Positions 17,479 through 27,146 of a stretch of 64,000 bases of DNA are shown in pieces (the stretch's first letter is position 1; each line of letters begins with the position of its first letter). The stretch is taken from NCBI RefSeq assembly GCF_000376805.1, contig NZ_AQXT01000002.1, positions 1,178,001-1,242,000 of the forward strand, written 5' to 3'. The DNA comes from Henriciella marina DSM 19595 (GTDB taxonomy: Bacteria > Pseudomonadota > Alphaproteobacteria > Caulobacterales > Hyphomonadaceae). Both the position numbers and the translations under genes were made by a program. The notes beneath the pieces were generated by a model. That model saw nothing but the letters and a program-made list of their open reading frames with translations, was not told where the DNA came from and made no database searches.

Positions 17479-18405
17479 CTATTTGTCCAGACACCACCGC
17501 ATAATGGCTTTCTGGGCGTGGAGCCGGTTCTCTGCCTCCTCGAAGACAAGCGAGTTCGGCCCGTCGATCACTTCGCTGTCGACCTCTTCGCCGCGATGGG
17601 CGGGCAGGCAGTGCAGGAACTTCGCGCCGGGCTGGGCAAGGTCCATCAGCTCTTCGGTCACGGCAAAGGGCTCAAGCTCTTCGAGGCGTTCATCGGCGTC
17701 GGTATCGCCCATCGAAACGAAGGTATCTGCGATTACGACGTCTGCGCCCGCAACGGCATCTTCTGCCGTGCTGCAAAGCTCGATGCGCCCCTGCATCTCA
17801 CGCGCAAGCTCGATGTCGTCATCGTCGGGCGCATAGCGGTCAGGGGTGCCGATCGCCAGCGTGAAGCCAAACTTCGGCGCGGCATGGATAAAGGACGAGC
17901 AGACATTATTGCCATCGCCGACCCAGGCAAGCCGCGCACCCTTGAGCGCCAGCCCGTTTTCTTCCAGCGTCATGAGGTCGGCCATGATCTGGCAGGGATG
18001 CGAGCGGTCCGTCAGCCCATTGATAACCGGCACGCCCGCTGAATCTGCGAAATCCTCGATATCGCTATGCTCATTGGCACGGATCATGACGAGGTCGACA
18101 TAGCGCGACAGGACACGCGCCGTGTCACCTATGCTCTCACCGCGGCCAAGCTGCATATCGGCAGAGTTCACCACGATGGACGTACCACCAAGCTGGCGAA
18201 TGCCCACATCAAAGCTGGTGCGGGTGCGCGTCGATGACTTCTCGAAGATCATCGCCAGAATATGGCCGTCCAGCGGCGCGCCTTCATCGGAACGTCCCTT
18301 GGGCCAGCCCTTGCGGGCCGACTTCATCGCATGCGCATCATCAAGGATGGCCCGAAGCTCACTTGCTTCGAGCTGCCAGATATCGAGGAAATGCCTGATC
18401 GCCAT
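17479..18405 (-). CDS. argF: Ornithine carbamoyltransferase
   Basis: Joins ornithine and carbamoyl phosphate to citrulline in arginine synthesis (cytoplasm). Family motifs are intact: '[12 protein letters not shown]' (carbamoyl-phosphate loop, about residue 52), '[11 protein letters not shown]' (about 135) and '[11 protein letters not shown]' (about 263). Length of 308 residues is normal for the anabolic enzyme. The neighbours are not arginine genes; argD lies 13 kb upstream on the same strand and hslO 16 kb downstream, in the order I recall for the contiguous alphaproteobacterial argD-argF-hslO cluster. Confidence 0.96.
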   Translation of the reverse strand: MAIRHFLDIWQLEASELRAILDDAHAMKSARKGWPKGRSDEGAPLDGHILAMIFEKSSTRTRTSFDVGIRQLGGTSIVVNSADMQLGRGESIGDTARVLSRYVDLVMIRANEHSDIEDFADSAGVPVINGLTDRSHPCQIMADLMTLEENGLALKGARLAWVGDGNNVCSSFIHAAPKFGFTLAIGTPDRYAPDDDDIELAREMQGRIELCSTAEDAVAGADVVIADTFVSMGDTDADERLEELEPFAVTEELMDLAQPGAKFLHCLPAHRGEEVDSEVIDGPNSLVFEEAENRLHAQKAIMRWCLDK

Positions 18406-18533
18406 GGCTTGTCTGCCTTCCCGTGTGAGCGCCAGAAATCGAAGCGCGCGCTTTAGAGCATAATCGGCGCTGATGCAAAATTGCCGTCCAGTGACAGCTC
18501 CGCTGGAACCGCCGGCGCGTGGGGGAATTTCAT

Positions 18534-18561
18534 TTGATCGGCGCTTTACACTCTGTATTTG
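18534..18561 (+). promoter_or_regulatory. Possible promoter of bphO-bphP
   Basis: TTGATC, 16 bases, then TATTTG, located 67 bp before the bphO start. It is a fair match to a housekeeping promoter and is the best one in the interval; no terminator or operator was recognised with it. Confidence 0.35.
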
Positions 18562-18627
18562 TGGAACAGAGACACAGAACTAAACGCCAGTTGCCCGGGA
18601 TCTGGCAGGAGAAATACAGCGCCAACC

Positions 18628-19188
18628 ATGTCGACTCTGAGACTACGTCTTCGCGAGGAAACCAGGGATGCGCATGCCGCCGTGGACGCCCTTTTCAGCC
18701 AGCACGACCTCTCCACCCGAAACGGTCTGAGCTCGGTACTACGGGCCCACTCGGTTGCCCTGAACCGGACGCTTTCGGCCCTCTCAAACCAGACTTCCAC
18801 CTATGCAAAGACGCTTCAGACAATGATTGCGGCGATTGATGAAGACCTCAAGGCGCTCGATGAAGCCGTTCCAGGCGAACGCCATTTCGCCGACCCCGCT
18901 CCCGATGTTCATCCACTTGGGCTGATCTATGTAATTGCCGGGTCCACGCTCGGTGCGCGAATACTACTCTCAGACATCCAGGCATCCGGTGATCCAAAGG
19001 TTGCCGCCGCGACGCGGTATTTTGCCTGCCCAGCAACCAGTGAAATGTGGAAATCGGTCAGTAAAACCCTCAAGTGCTGGTCAGGTCAGCCACATGAAGA
19101 AAACAAGATAGTGACTTCCGCACAAACGGCTTTTTCGTGGTTTGAGGCGGCACACAGTACCGTTCAGAAAGCAAGTAACGACGTATGA
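18628..19188 (+). CDS. bphO: Heme oxygenase of the bacteriophytochrome operon
   Basis: A 186-residue biliverdin-producing heme oxygenase. It opens heme to biliverdin, the chromophore needed by the phytochrome encoded next. The likely proximal heme ligand is His in 'REETRDAHAAVDALFS' (about residue 15), and the distal-helix glycine region is visible as 'LIYVIAGSTLGARIL' (about 107-121). Identity is supported most strongly by context: the gene overlaps bphP by 4 bp (ATGA), so the two are translationally coupled. I start at the ATG at 18628; an earlier GTG-type extension lacks family character. Confidence 0.85.
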   Translation: MSTLRLRLREETRDAHAAVDALFSQHDLSTRNGLSSVLRAHSVALNRTLSALSNQTSTYAKTLQTMIAAIDEDLKALDEAVPGERHFADPAPDVHPLGLIYVIAGSTLGARILLSDIQASGDPKVAAATRYFACPATSEMWKSVSKTLKCWSGQPHEENKIVTSAQTAFSWFEAAHSTVQKASNDV

Positions 19189-21755
19189 CGACCCCGACCG
19201 TGTCCCCCGACACCAAGATCGACCTCACGAACTGTGACCGCGAACCGATCCATATCCTTGGTCATGTCCAGCAGTTCGGCTGCCTGATTGCGGTGAATGC
19301 CGACTGGCTGGTTCAGCATGTTTCGCTGAATGTCCGCGAATTTCTGTCGCTGGACCCGGAATCCATCGTTGGATCTGCCCTCAGCGATCTCATCACCGCC
19401 GACGCACTGCGCGCCATTCGCGGTCGCGTCCAGCAACTTGATGGCGCCGACGCCGTCGAACGTCTGTTTGGTATCGAGCTGATGGCTGGGTCAGATACCC
19501 GCCACAATATCGCCGTTCACCTCTCCGGCCAGTCCGTCATCATCGAGATCGAGCCACAGCGCGCGGAGATGACAAACGACTACACCTCCTATGTGCGCCC
19601 GATGATCGACCGGGTCCGCAAGGCGAAATCGGTCCCGGAACTCTGCAAGATCGCGGCGCGCCAGATGAAGGCGCTGACCGGCTTCGACCGGGTCATGGTG
19701 TACCGGTTCGGCGAGGACCAGTCAGGCGAGGTTATCGCCGAAGCCGTCAGCCCGAACGTGGATTCCTTTCTCGGCCTGCATTACCCGGCAACAGACATCC
19801 CCCAGCAGGCGCGCGAACTTTATCGAAGAAACCTTCTGCGCATCATCTCCAACGTCAAGGAAACGGTCTCGCCAATCATTCCAGAGCGCGGGCCCGAGGG
19901 CCGCCCGCTTGATCTCTCGATGAGCGGGCTACGTGCGGTCTCACCCATACATATCGAGTATCTGAAGAATATGGGGGTCGATGCGTCCCTGTCTGTATCG
20001 ATCCTGCACCGGGACGAGCTATGGGGCCTTTTTGCCTGCCATCATTATGAGCCGCGCGTCCTGCCCTATGAAATCCGCTCGGCCGCAGAACTCTTTGCCC
20101 AGCTATTCAGCTTTGTGCTCGGCCAGCTCATTGCCGATGAGGCCAGCCAACATCACCGGCGCGTCCAGGTCCTGCATGACCGGCTGATGGCTCAGCTTGC
20201 GGGCGGGCGGTCCGTGCAAGACCACTTCCCTGCGATCGCGGAGGCCTTGAGCTCGGTTATTCCGAATGACGGCGTCGCCGCCTGGGTTGATGGAGAGTAT
20301 GTCGCAACTGGAAAAACGCCCACGCGTGAAGATTTCATGGGCATCGTCCGCTTCCTGAACACCACGGCAGGAAGCCGCGTTTACGCCACCTCCCAGCTTG
20401 GTGAGGTTCACCCGCCGGCAAGAGACTATGTCGACCGTGCAGCCGGGCTTCTCGCCGTGCCCGTCTCGCGCCGGCCGCGCGACTATGTCGTTCTGTTCAG
20501 GGAAGAATTTGCGCAGAAAGTGAACTGGGCGGGCAATCCTGAAAAGCCGGTCACTTATGGCCCCAACGGCGCGCGCCTTACCCCCCGAAAGAGTTTCGAG
20601 AGCTGGCAGCAGACCGTTACCGGCAATTCGGTCCCCTGGCGGAGTGCGGAAATCTCTGCCGCCGAACAGCTTCGGGTCACGCTTCTGGAAGTCGTGCTTC
20701 GCATGTCGGATGAGGCCCATCAGGACCGCGAGCGCGCAAATGAGCGCCAGGAACTTCTTATCGCGGAGCTTAATCACCGCGTTCGCAATATCCTCAACCT
20801 CATTCGCGGTCTGGTCAGCCAGAGCGCCCGTGAAGCCACCTCGATCGTTGAGCTCAGCAACATCATTGGCGGCCGGGTGCAGGCCCTCGCCCGGGCACAT
20901 GATCAGCTCACCGAAGACAATTGGGCGCCAGCCTCACTGCACAGGCTTATCCGCACCGAGACAGAGGCTTATCTTGGTCTCAAGGCCGCGCGTGTGAAGC
21001 TTGAAGGCCCGGACGTCCTGCTCATGCCAAATGCGTTCAGCACATTGTCGCTGGTCCTGCATGAGCTGACGACGAACTCGGCCAAATATGGCGCGCTGGC
21101 GGACTCCGAGGGCCAGATCACAATTGGCACCGAAGCAACCTCCGACAATGAACTTTCACTGTCATGGCGCGAATCCGGCGGCCCCGCGGTTCAGGCCCCC
21201 ACACGCCAAGGCTTTGGTACAACCATCATCACCAAATCGATCCCGCATGAGCTCGGTGGCGCAGCGGATTTGCGCTACGCCCTGACAGGGCTGGAAGCTG
21301 ATTTCGTGATCCCCGCCGGTCATGTTTCAAGCTTCACCAAAGCCGCCAAAGGTGCCATGGCCTCTGAGCCAGCCAGCGTTCAGGAACCGCCCTGCGCCCC
21401 GGTGCTGGAGGGCAGCGCCCTCCTCGTCGAGGACAATATGATTATCGCCCTCGATGCAGAAGACCTGCTCAAGGCAGCAGGTGCCCGGACCGTCTCCCTT
21501 TGCGGCTCGGTCAAGGAAGCCCGGCAGGCGCTCTCATCAACCGATTTTCAGTTTGCACTCCTTGACGTCAATCTTGGCAGCGAGACCAGCGAACCGATCG
21601 CCGCCGAATTGCGCGACAGGGGCGTCCCCTTTGTGTTCGCGACGGGGTATGGCGACTCGAGCGCGCTCTCCTCGAAGTTTCTGAACGTGCCGATTCTGAA
21701 GAAGCCTTATGATGAGAACGGTCTGAACGACGCCATCAAGGCGGCGCTTGCCTGA
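19185..21755 (+). CDS. bphP: Bacteriophytochrome: PAS-GAF-PHY, HWE histidine kinase, C-terminal receiver
   Basis: An 856-residue red/far-red light sensor. Cys17 in 'TNCDREPIH' is the expected covalent attachment site for biliverdin. The GAF domain carries 'HYPATDIPQQARELYRRN' (the PASDIP-type motif), and the PHY domain follows to about residue 500. The kinase is of the HWE class: phospho-acceptor His531 in 'ELNHRVRNILN', the N-box 'HELTTNSAKYGAL', and W-x-E in 'LSWRESGGP'. A receiver domain occupies about 735-856 with acceptor Asp794 in 'FALLDVNLG' and Lys in 'LKKPY'. So light input, kinase and receiver are fused; the output partner is not adjacent. Confidence 0.94.
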   Translation: MTTPTVSPDTKIDLTNCDREPIHILGHVQQFGCLIAVNADWLVQHVSLNVREFLSLDPESIVGSALSDLITADALRAIRGRVQQLDGADAVERLFGIELMAGSDTRHNIAVHLSGQSVIIEIEPQRAEMTNDYTSYVRPMIDRVRKAKSVPELCKIAARQMKALTGFDRVMVYRFGEDQSGEVIAEAVSPNVDSFLGLHYPATDIPQQARELYRRNLLRIISNVKETVSPIIPERGPEGRPLDLSMSGLRAVSPIHIEYLKNMGVDASLSVSILHRDELWGLFACHHYEPRVLPYEIRSAAELFAQLFSFVLGQLIADEASQHHRRVQVLHDRLMAQLAGGRSVQDHFPAIAEALSSVIPNDGVAAWVDGEYVATGKTPTREDFMGIVRFLNTTAGSRVYATSQLGEVHPPARDYVDRAAGLLAVPVSRRPRDYVVLFREEFAQKVNWAGNPEKPVTYGPNGARLTPRKSFESWQQTVTGNSVPWRSAEISAAEQLRVTLLEVVLRMSDEAHQDRERANERQELLIAELNHRVRNILNLIRGLVSQSAREATSIVELSNIIGGRVQALARAHDQLTEDNWAPASLHRLIRTETEAYLGLKAARVKLEGPDVLLMPNAFSTLSLVLHELTTNSAKYGALADSEGQITIGTEATSDNELSLSWRESGGPAVQAPTRQGFGTTIITKSIPHELGGAADLRYALTGLEADFVIPAGHVSSFTKAAKGAMASEPASVQEPPCAPVLEGSALLVEDNMIIALDAEDLLKAAGARTVSLCGSVKEARQALSSTDFQFALLDVNLGSETSEPIAAELRDRGVPFVFATGYGDSSALSSKFLNVPILKKPYDENGLNDAIKAALA

Positions 21756-21815
21756 TAGGGTTTAATTGAGCGCAGGTCGCTTGCCTTGAAGCCCGCCAGA
21801 CGTACAGTCGGGTCA

Positions 21816-22838
21816 ATGGGTAATGCTCTTGTTCCAACATCGCCGCCGCCTGTCCCGGATGCTGCCGCTGACGGCCCACTGCTGTTTGGCTGTGTGCTCG
21901 ACGGGCGCGGCGGGTGCCGGGATGTCGACTGGAACACGGCCCGCAGCTGGACACCGTCGCGCGTCGGCGAGGTCCTCTGGCTTCATCTCGATCGCATGTA
22001 TGCCGATCTCGATGACTGGCTGACCGAAACGCTCGATCTGAACGAAGCCACTGCCGACGTCCTTCTGTCGAACGAAACCCGGCCGCGTGCCTTCCGGGAA
22101 AAGGACGCGCTCGTGACCGTTCTTCGCGGCATCAATTTCAATCCGGGCGCCGAGCCCGAAGACATGATCGCGATGCAGATCTGGTGCGATGGCAACCGTC
22201 TCATCACCTTGCGCCGCCGACGGCTCCAGACGCCGCGCGATGTCTATGCCGAGCTCAAGAACAATCAGGGTCCCTCTACGTCCGGAGACCTGTTCACGCT
22301 GCTGGCTGAAGAGCTCGTCATCAAGATGAACCGGTCGATCGTCGACATGAATGACCGGATCGACGAGATGGAAGAAGACCACGATTGCGACATAGAGGAC
22401 CTACTCTCCGAGATCGCGTCGATCCGGCGCAATTGCCTTGCCCTCAAGCGCTATATGTCGCCGCAACACGAAGCGGTGCTGACCATCCAGAAATCCTCGC
22501 CGCCCTGGTTATCTGAAGAGAATCTGACTGATATACGCGAAACCGGCGAAAGGCTGCGGCGCTATCTGGAAGACCTCGACGTCTCCAAGGAGAGCGCGAT
22601 CGTCCTGCAGGACGACCTGAACAATCGCGCGCAGGCGAAGATGAACCAGACCATGTATATGCTGTCCATCGTCGCCGCGATCTTCCTGCCCCTCGGCTTC
22701 CTGACTGGCCTCCTGGGAATCAATGTCGGCGGTATTCCAGGCGTGGAATCGTCCAACGCCTTCTGGATTACCTGCGGTGCCCTTGGCATTCTCATGGGCT
22801 TTCAATTCTTTATCTTCCGGAAACTCAAATGGCTTTGA
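21816..22838 (+). CDS. ZntB/CorA-family divalent cation transporter
   Basis: A 340-residue 2-TM-GxN transporter. A long cytoplasmic funnel domain (residues 1-275, with the acidic helix 'MNDRIDEMEEDHDCDIEDLLSE' region near 175-195) is followed by two C-terminal spans. The pore signature reads 'LLGINVGGIPGVE' rather than the GMN of magnesium-transporting CorA, which is typical of the ZntB branch; zinc or other divalent ion movement is therefore more likely than magnesium uptake. I use the ATG at 21816; an in-frame TTG 30 nt earlier is possible. Its end overlaps the MscS gene by 10 bp. Confidence 0.85.
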   Translation: MGNALVPTSPPPVPDAAADGPLLFGCVLDGRGGCRDVDWNTARSWTPSRVGEVLWLHLDRMYADLDDWLTETLDLNEATADVLLSNETRPRAFREKDALVTVLRGINFNPGAEPEDMIAMQIWCDGNRLITLRRRRLQTPRDVYAELKNNQGPSTSGDLFTLLAEELVIKMNRSIVDMNDRIDEMEEDHDCDIEDLLSEIASIRRNCLALKRYMSPQHEAVLTIQKSSPPWLSEENLTDIRETGERLRRYLEDLDVSKESAIVLQDDLNNRAQAKMNQTMYMLSIVAAIFLPLGFLTGLLGINVGGIPGVESSNAFWITCGALGILMGFQFFIFRKLKWL

Positions 22839-24427
22839 TGACACTCGTTTCTCACCTTGCGCGGCAAGCGACCCCAAGTGAGCAGATTGCCGAAGAATTA
22901 CCGAACGATGGCGAGGACCCCCAGAACGAGGGGGGAGGCGAAGGCGGGGACGAGGACGGCAATCTTCTCGAAGCCAATATCAACTGGCAGGACATCCAGG
23001 AAACGACGATGTCGGGCCTGCAGACCTTTCAGGAAAATTTCATTTCATGGGGCTCGCTCTGGCAACTGATTGCCGTGCTAGCTGCCCTTGGCATCGGCTA
23101 TTTCGGGTCGCGCTATCCAACAAAGCGTTTGCGGGCCTACGCTGAAAGCCGCGAAACGCGGGACGTGCTGACCCGGTTGACGCTCTCGGTTGCGAAGATT
23201 GTCTGGCCAGCCTTCACGGTGGTCCTGCTCTGGATTGCGACAGCCGTATTTGAATCGGTTGGCTTGCCGAACGAGGGACTTCGTGTCGCCGCCAGCCTCA
23301 TGAATGCCTGGATCGTCGTGCGTTTCGTGACGTCAAACCTGCAACCCGGCTTCTGGCAGACCGCCATTGCCGTGGTCGCCTGGACGGTCGCCGCGCTGTA
23401 CATCCTTCACCTGCTTGATGAGGTCACATCGGCACTGAACGCCGCCGCCTTCTCCGTGGCTGGCGTCGAAGTGACCTTGCTGAGGGTTATCACAAGCGTG
23501 TTCATTGCCGTCGTGGCTCTGTGGCTCGGCCGGGTTGCCGGCGATGCGGCGCAGTCGCAGCTTAAATCTAACAAGGCGCTCAACCCTTCGATGGCCGGCC
23601 TTCTGGGGCAGGTGCTGAAAGTGGCCTTCATGGCAGCTGCCATCATCATTGCAATGTCGACGCTCGGGGTGAACCTGACCGCGCTGACCGTCTTTGGCGG
23701 TGCGCTTGGTGTCGGTATCGGTTTCGGCCTCCAGTCGATCTTCTCGAACTTTATTTCCGGCATCATCATTCTCTTTGAGCGCTCTGTAAAAGTTGGAGAT
23801 TTCATAGAGCTTCAGTCCGGCGTGACGGGTCTGGTGAAGGAAATAAACATCCGCTCCACGCTGATCACGACCAATGATAATGTCGACATCCTCGTCCCCA
23901 ATGAAGAGTTCATCAAATCGCAGGTCATCAACTGGACCCTGCGCGACGCCCGCCGCCGCATGCGGGTTGGGTTTGGGGTCGCCTATGGCACCGACAAGGA
24001 ACTGGTGAAGAAGGCCGCGCTTGAGGCCGCTGAGGAGGTCAACTGGACCTTTAGCGGCATTCCGGGCCGTGAGCCACAGGTCTGGCTGGTCGGCTTCGGC
24101 GATTCCAGTCTCGATTTTGAACTGGTCGTCTGGCTCACCGAGGAAGCGGTGAAGAAGCCGGCCCGGGTGAAAGCCGACTATTACTGGGCGCTGCACACCG
24201 CCCTCTACAAATACGAAATCGAGATCCCCTTCCCGCAGCGCGACATCAACTTCCGCAATGTCGGCGAAATCGCCCTCCTCAAGGATGGCGCAAAGGTCTC
24301 CGACAGCGGCCCGAAACAAGCCGCTGCAGAACCATCCAGCGCGAAGTCTGCCGATGAACCAACCGGCGGCTCAACCGTGCTGGGAGATGACGCAGTCGAT
24401 GATGGAGACGGCGACGTCGGCGATTGA
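22829..24427 (+). CDS. MscS-family mechanosensitive ion channel
   Basis: A 532-residue inner-membrane channel that opens under membrane tension. After a glycine/acidic N-terminal stretch, about five spans run from residue 75 to 300. The pore helix and cytoplasmic entry show the family signature 'FGGALGVGIGFGLQSIFSNFISGIIILFER' (in part, about 290-319), followed by the beta domain 'VGDFIELQSGVTGLVKEINIRST' and 'LVPNEEFI'. The last ~60 residues are a low-complexity acidic tail. An alternative start at 22838 gives the common TGATG stop/start overlap with the upstream transporter; either start indicates coupled translation and a shared ion/osmotic role. Confidence 0.9.
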   Translation: MALMTLVSHLARQATPSEQIAEELPNDGEDPQNEGGGEGGDEDGNLLEANINWQDIQETTMSGLQTFQENFISWGSLWQLIAVLAALGIGYFGSRYPTKRLRAYAESRETRDVLTRLTLSVAKIVWPAFTVVLLWIATAVFESVGLPNEGLRVAASLMNAWIVVRFVTSNLQPGFWQTAIAVVAWTVAALYILHLLDEVTSALNAAAFSVAGVEVTLLRVITSVFIAVVALWLGRVAGDAAQSQLKSNKALNPSMAGLLGQVLKVAFMAAAIIIAMSTLGVNLTALTVFGGALGVGIGFGLQSIFSNFISGIIILFERSVKVGDFIELQSGVTGLVKEINIRSTLITTNDNVDILVPNEEFIKSQVINWTLRDARRRMRVGFGVAYGTDKELVKKAALEAAEEVNWTFSGIPGREPQVWLVGFGDSSLDFELVVWLTEEAVKKPARVKADYYWALHTALYKYEIEIPFPQRDINFRNVGEIALLKDGAKVSDSGPKQAAAEPSSAKSADEPTGGSTVLGDDAVDDGDGDVGD

Positions 24428-24458
24428 GGGACAGCCACCTCTATCCCGGCTTCAAGCT

Positions 24459-25733
24459 CTAGCGTGCAAGCCAGTCCAGAGCCGCCTGCAAGGCGAGGTC
24501 CGGCCCGGCCCCATTGTCGGCCGTCACTTCATGGGTCGGGTGCCAGACATGACGTTCCATACCCTTGATATGGTATAGATTATAGCTCGGCAGACGCACA
24601 GACCAGCCGCTCGCAGGGAGCTTATAGACCTCTACGCCACCGGCCAGCGCCGCCATGGGAGAGCCAAAAACCCTTGCGCGTCGCAGCCCATCAAAGCCGA
24701 TGGCCATCCCCTCGCCCATGCTGCCCGTCCAGCGGCCAGCCAGCACTGCGACCGGCCTTTTCACACGCCAGGGGCCTCTTGAGGCGACCCGGCGCACCGC
24801 CTCGCCTTCCCAGCGCGGACCCGCTTTCTGATAGGGCCGCACACCGCGAATGAACCGGCCGAGCATCGGTTCGGCGACACTGGTATTGCCGCCGCTCGGC
24901 GTATTGCGAAGGTCGATGATCCAGCCATCGACGCCTTTCAGCTCTTCCAGCGCGGCGTCGAAAGCCTCAACGGCGGCCTCATCGCCAAGCGAATCCTCGA
25001 TTCGGATATAGCCGATATTACCTGTCAGGCGCTCATGACTGACCAGCGCCTCAGGCGTGTCTGGCACTGGCTCTTCAAGGACGAGGTCTGTTTCTGTCCC
25101 GCCCCTTTCGACCGTCACGCCGCGCAACTGGCCGCGATATCCCGCAGCCTGTGCGTTCAGGGCCCAGATCAGCCGCGCCTCGCTGACCGCATTGCGGCCA
25201 TAGCCTATTCGGTCGAGCGCTGCGCTCAGGATCGGCACGCCATTGAGGGCCACGGCCTGGTCGCCCACCTCCAGCCCGGCAGCGGCAGCGCCAGAGCCGG
25301 GCCGGACCGCCGTCACGATGGCCTTTCCACCTTTGAAATCAATCCAGTAATCGCTGCCCGAAGGCACGAGCCGGGGCGAGCTGGACGAATTAATGTTCAG
25401 CGAGACATGATTGTCCCAGAGCTGATCCAGCATGGTTTCGAGAAGCGATAGATGCCCGGCGGGCGTCTCGGCCTTAGGTTTCAGCGCAGCTTCTTTTGCG
25501 CTTTCGCAGGTCGCCTCCCAGACCGCCTCTCGCGGAGCGAAATAGACATAGTGCTCGCGCACGGTCTGGCAGAGCGCCTCAACATCCTGCAAGGCGCCGG
25601 GGGCCGTTTCCGGCAAGGTTCGTTCCGAGTTTCCGACAGCTGAATGGGCGTTTGCACGGTGTACCGGCGGTGTCCCCACGGTGCACAGACAGGCCAGCAG
25701 AGCGCCTCGAAAAAAACCTGCGAATAATCGCAT
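24459..25733 (-). CDS. S41-family peptidase-like exported protein
   Basis: A 424-residue protein with an N-terminal signal sequence (1-29), an S41 helper domain, a PDZ-like segment ('AVRPGSGAAAAGLEVGDQAVALNGV', in part, about 145-170) and the crotonase-like peptidase core. 'IGYIRIEDSL', 'GWIIDLRNTPSGGNT' and the nucleophile region 'GRWTGSMGEGMAIGFDGL' are readable, with Ser of TGS at the catalytic place. The general-base Lys of CtpA-type enzymes (usually in GKxTxGKG) is not present; that stretch reads 'FGSPMAALAGG'. It may use the Ser-His-Ser-Glu arrangement of the tricorn branch, or be poorly active. Confidence 0.75.
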   Translation of the reverse strand: MRLFAGFFRGALLACLCTVGTPPVHRANAHSAVGNSERTLPETAPGALQDVEALCQTVREHYVYFAPREAVWEATCESAKEAALKPKAETPAGHLSLLETMLDQLWDNHVSLNINSSSSPRLVPSGSDYWIDFKGGKAIVTAVRPGSGAAAAGLEVGDQAVALNGVPILSAALDRIGYGRNAVSEARLIWALNAQAAGYRGQLRGVTVERGGTETDLVLEEPVPDTPEALVSHERLTGNIGYIRIEDSLGDEAAVEAFDAALEELKGVDGWIIDLRNTPSGGNTSVAEPMLGRFIRGVRPYQKAGPRWEGEAVRRVASRGPWRVKRPVAVLAGRWTGSMGEGMAIGFDGLRRARVFGSPMAALAGGVEVYKLPASGWSVRLPSYNLYHIKGMERHVWHPTHEVTADNGAGPDLALQAALDWLAR

Positions 25734-25780
25734 CAGATCCGCTCTCCCTCAAACCGATTGGGTGCGTCTGCTCGCCCCGA

Positions 25781-25975
25781 TCAGGTCCGCTTAAACCGGA
25801 TTGTCTTGCCAAGAATGAAACCGACAATGAGGCAGATCACCATGACAAAGAAACGCCGGGTCGGGAAAGTGAAGCCAAGAAAATTGACCTCTATCTGGGT
25901 CATGTTCTGCAAGGCAAAGATCATCACCAGGATGAACAGGATCAGCGCGAGCCAGCTTTTCGGGTTCTTCAACAT
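25781..25975 (-). CDS. LapA-domain small membrane protein
   Basis: A 64-residue protein with two hydrophobic segments (about 8-23 and 42-57) around the typical 'QNMTQIEVNFLGFTFPTRR' loop of the LapA/DUF1049 family. E. coli LapA works with LapB in control of lipopolysaccharide synthesis through LpxC; here only the core domain exists and no lapB is adjacent. It precedes the S41 gene by 47 bp on the same strand and is divergent from the YihY gene. Confidence 0.82.
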   Translation of the reverse strand: MLKNPKSWLALILFILVMIFALQNMTQIEVNFLGFTFPTRRFFVMVICLIVGFILGKTIRFKRT

Positions 25976-26052
25976 GATCTTCGCTCCAGTCGTTCTATCT
26001 ACATGGGAGCTGCGATACTGGCCCTTCAGTCCTCTTGGTCAAGGGTGCGACC

Positions 26053-27066
26053 ATGTTGGAGGAACGTGGCTCACCTGCTGGAGTTAATAGGCTAATGATC
26101 GGTTCGGACCTCTTGCTCAAAATCAGAAGCGCTCCTGCATACCGCCGGTATGCGCGGCCAACGGTGAATACGGTCACCCGGACATTCCGGCGCATCGGCG
26201 AGGATGACGTCGCGCTCGTATCAGGGGGTGTCGCATTTTACGCCTTCCTGTCGGTCTTCCCGGCGGTGGCGTGCGCACTGATGATCTGGGGGCTGTTTAC
26301 CAGCTCTGCCGATCTTCGCGACTACTTCCAGATCATGCAGACCTTTCTGCCTGAAGAAGCCTACCGCCTGATCACCAACCAGATGATCCGCATCGCGGAA
26401 TCGCAGTCATCGGGCCTTTCCTGGGGCGCGCTCCTGTCGCTTGTGATTGCGCTCTGGTCTGCCTCGCGCGGGGCAAATGCGCTGCTGCTGGCAGTTGCCG
26501 TAACTTATGACCACCCGACCAAGCGCGGCTTCATTCAGCAGAATATACTGGCCCTTGGCTTCACCGCCGGCTCGATCATTTTCGCGATCATTTCGCTCGC
26601 CGCCATTGGCGCTGTGCCGCCGATTATCGAAGCGCTGCAGCTTGGCGCGCTGCTTGATGCGCTCTTGCGGATCGTGCGCTGGCTGGGCCTGATCAGCATT
26701 TTCCTGCTCGGCATCTATGCCTTCATGCGGACCGCTCGCCCGCACGGGGTGCGCTCGCAGGAAAGCCGCTCTCGGCCCGTCTTGCCCGGCGCGATTGTCG
26801 CCGGCGTTATCTGGCTTTTCGCGTCTGTCGCCTTCTCATTCTATCTGAGCGCCTTTGCCGACTATAATGAGACGTTCGGGTCCCTAGGCGCCGTTGCCGC
26901 GCTCCTCATGTGGCTGTGGCTATCGGCCTTCGCGATCTGCACCGGCGCCGAAACAAACGGCGTGATCAGCAGGCGTGACCGCGGCCTGACCACGAAGACC
27001 GCGAAAGGACGCGGCGGCAAGGCCCGCAAATCCAGCCGCCCCACCTCCAACAGCAAAACCGGCTGA
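26053..27066 (+). CDS. YihY/virulence factor BrkB family membrane protein
   Basis: A 337-residue inner-membrane protein with six main hydrophobic segments. Family landmarks are 'ALVSGGVAFYAFLSVFPAVACAL' (in part), 'SRGANALLLAVAVTYDHPTKRGFIQQN' and 'FGSLGAVAALLMWLWLSAFAICTGAETNG' (in parts). The C-terminal 35 residues are Lys/Arg/Gly-rich and would face the cytoplasm. Several starts are possible; ATG 26053 has AAGGG 8 nt upstream. Members were once called ribonuclease BN by mistake; recent work links some to lipid or other transport, so function is open. Confidence 0.85.
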   Translation: MLEERGSPAGVNRLMIGSDLLLKIRSAPAYRRYARPTVNTVTRTFRRIGEDDVALVSGGVAFYAFLSVFPAVACALMIWGLFTSSADLRDYFQIMQTFLPEEAYRLITNQMIRIAESQSSGLSWGALLSLVIALWSASRGANALLLAVAVTYDHPTKRGFIQQNILALGFTAGSIIFAIISLAAIGAVPPIIEALQLGALLDALLRIVRWLGLISIFLLGIYAFMRTARPHGVRSQESRSRPVLPGAIVAGVIWLFASVAFSFYLSAFADYNETFGSLGAVAALLMWLWLSAFAICTGAETNGVISRRDRGLTTKTAKGRGGKARKSSRPTSNSKTG

Positions 27067-27146
27067 ACGCGGCGTCATGGCTTGCCGCAGGCGGGCGCGC
27101 CGATAGTCTCCCGGCCAAACGATAAACACGCCGGAGGAGACGCGCG

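Noticed and set aside
16355-17836. 493-codon plus-strand frame across the M24 peptidase and part of argF
   Set aside because: It spans two genes with intact motifs on the other strand; no domain of its own.
18504-18590. GGAAC sequences upstream of bphO as a possible general-stress (EcfG) promoter
   Set aside because: Two GGAAC copies exist but neither has a CGTT at the required 16-17 base spacing.
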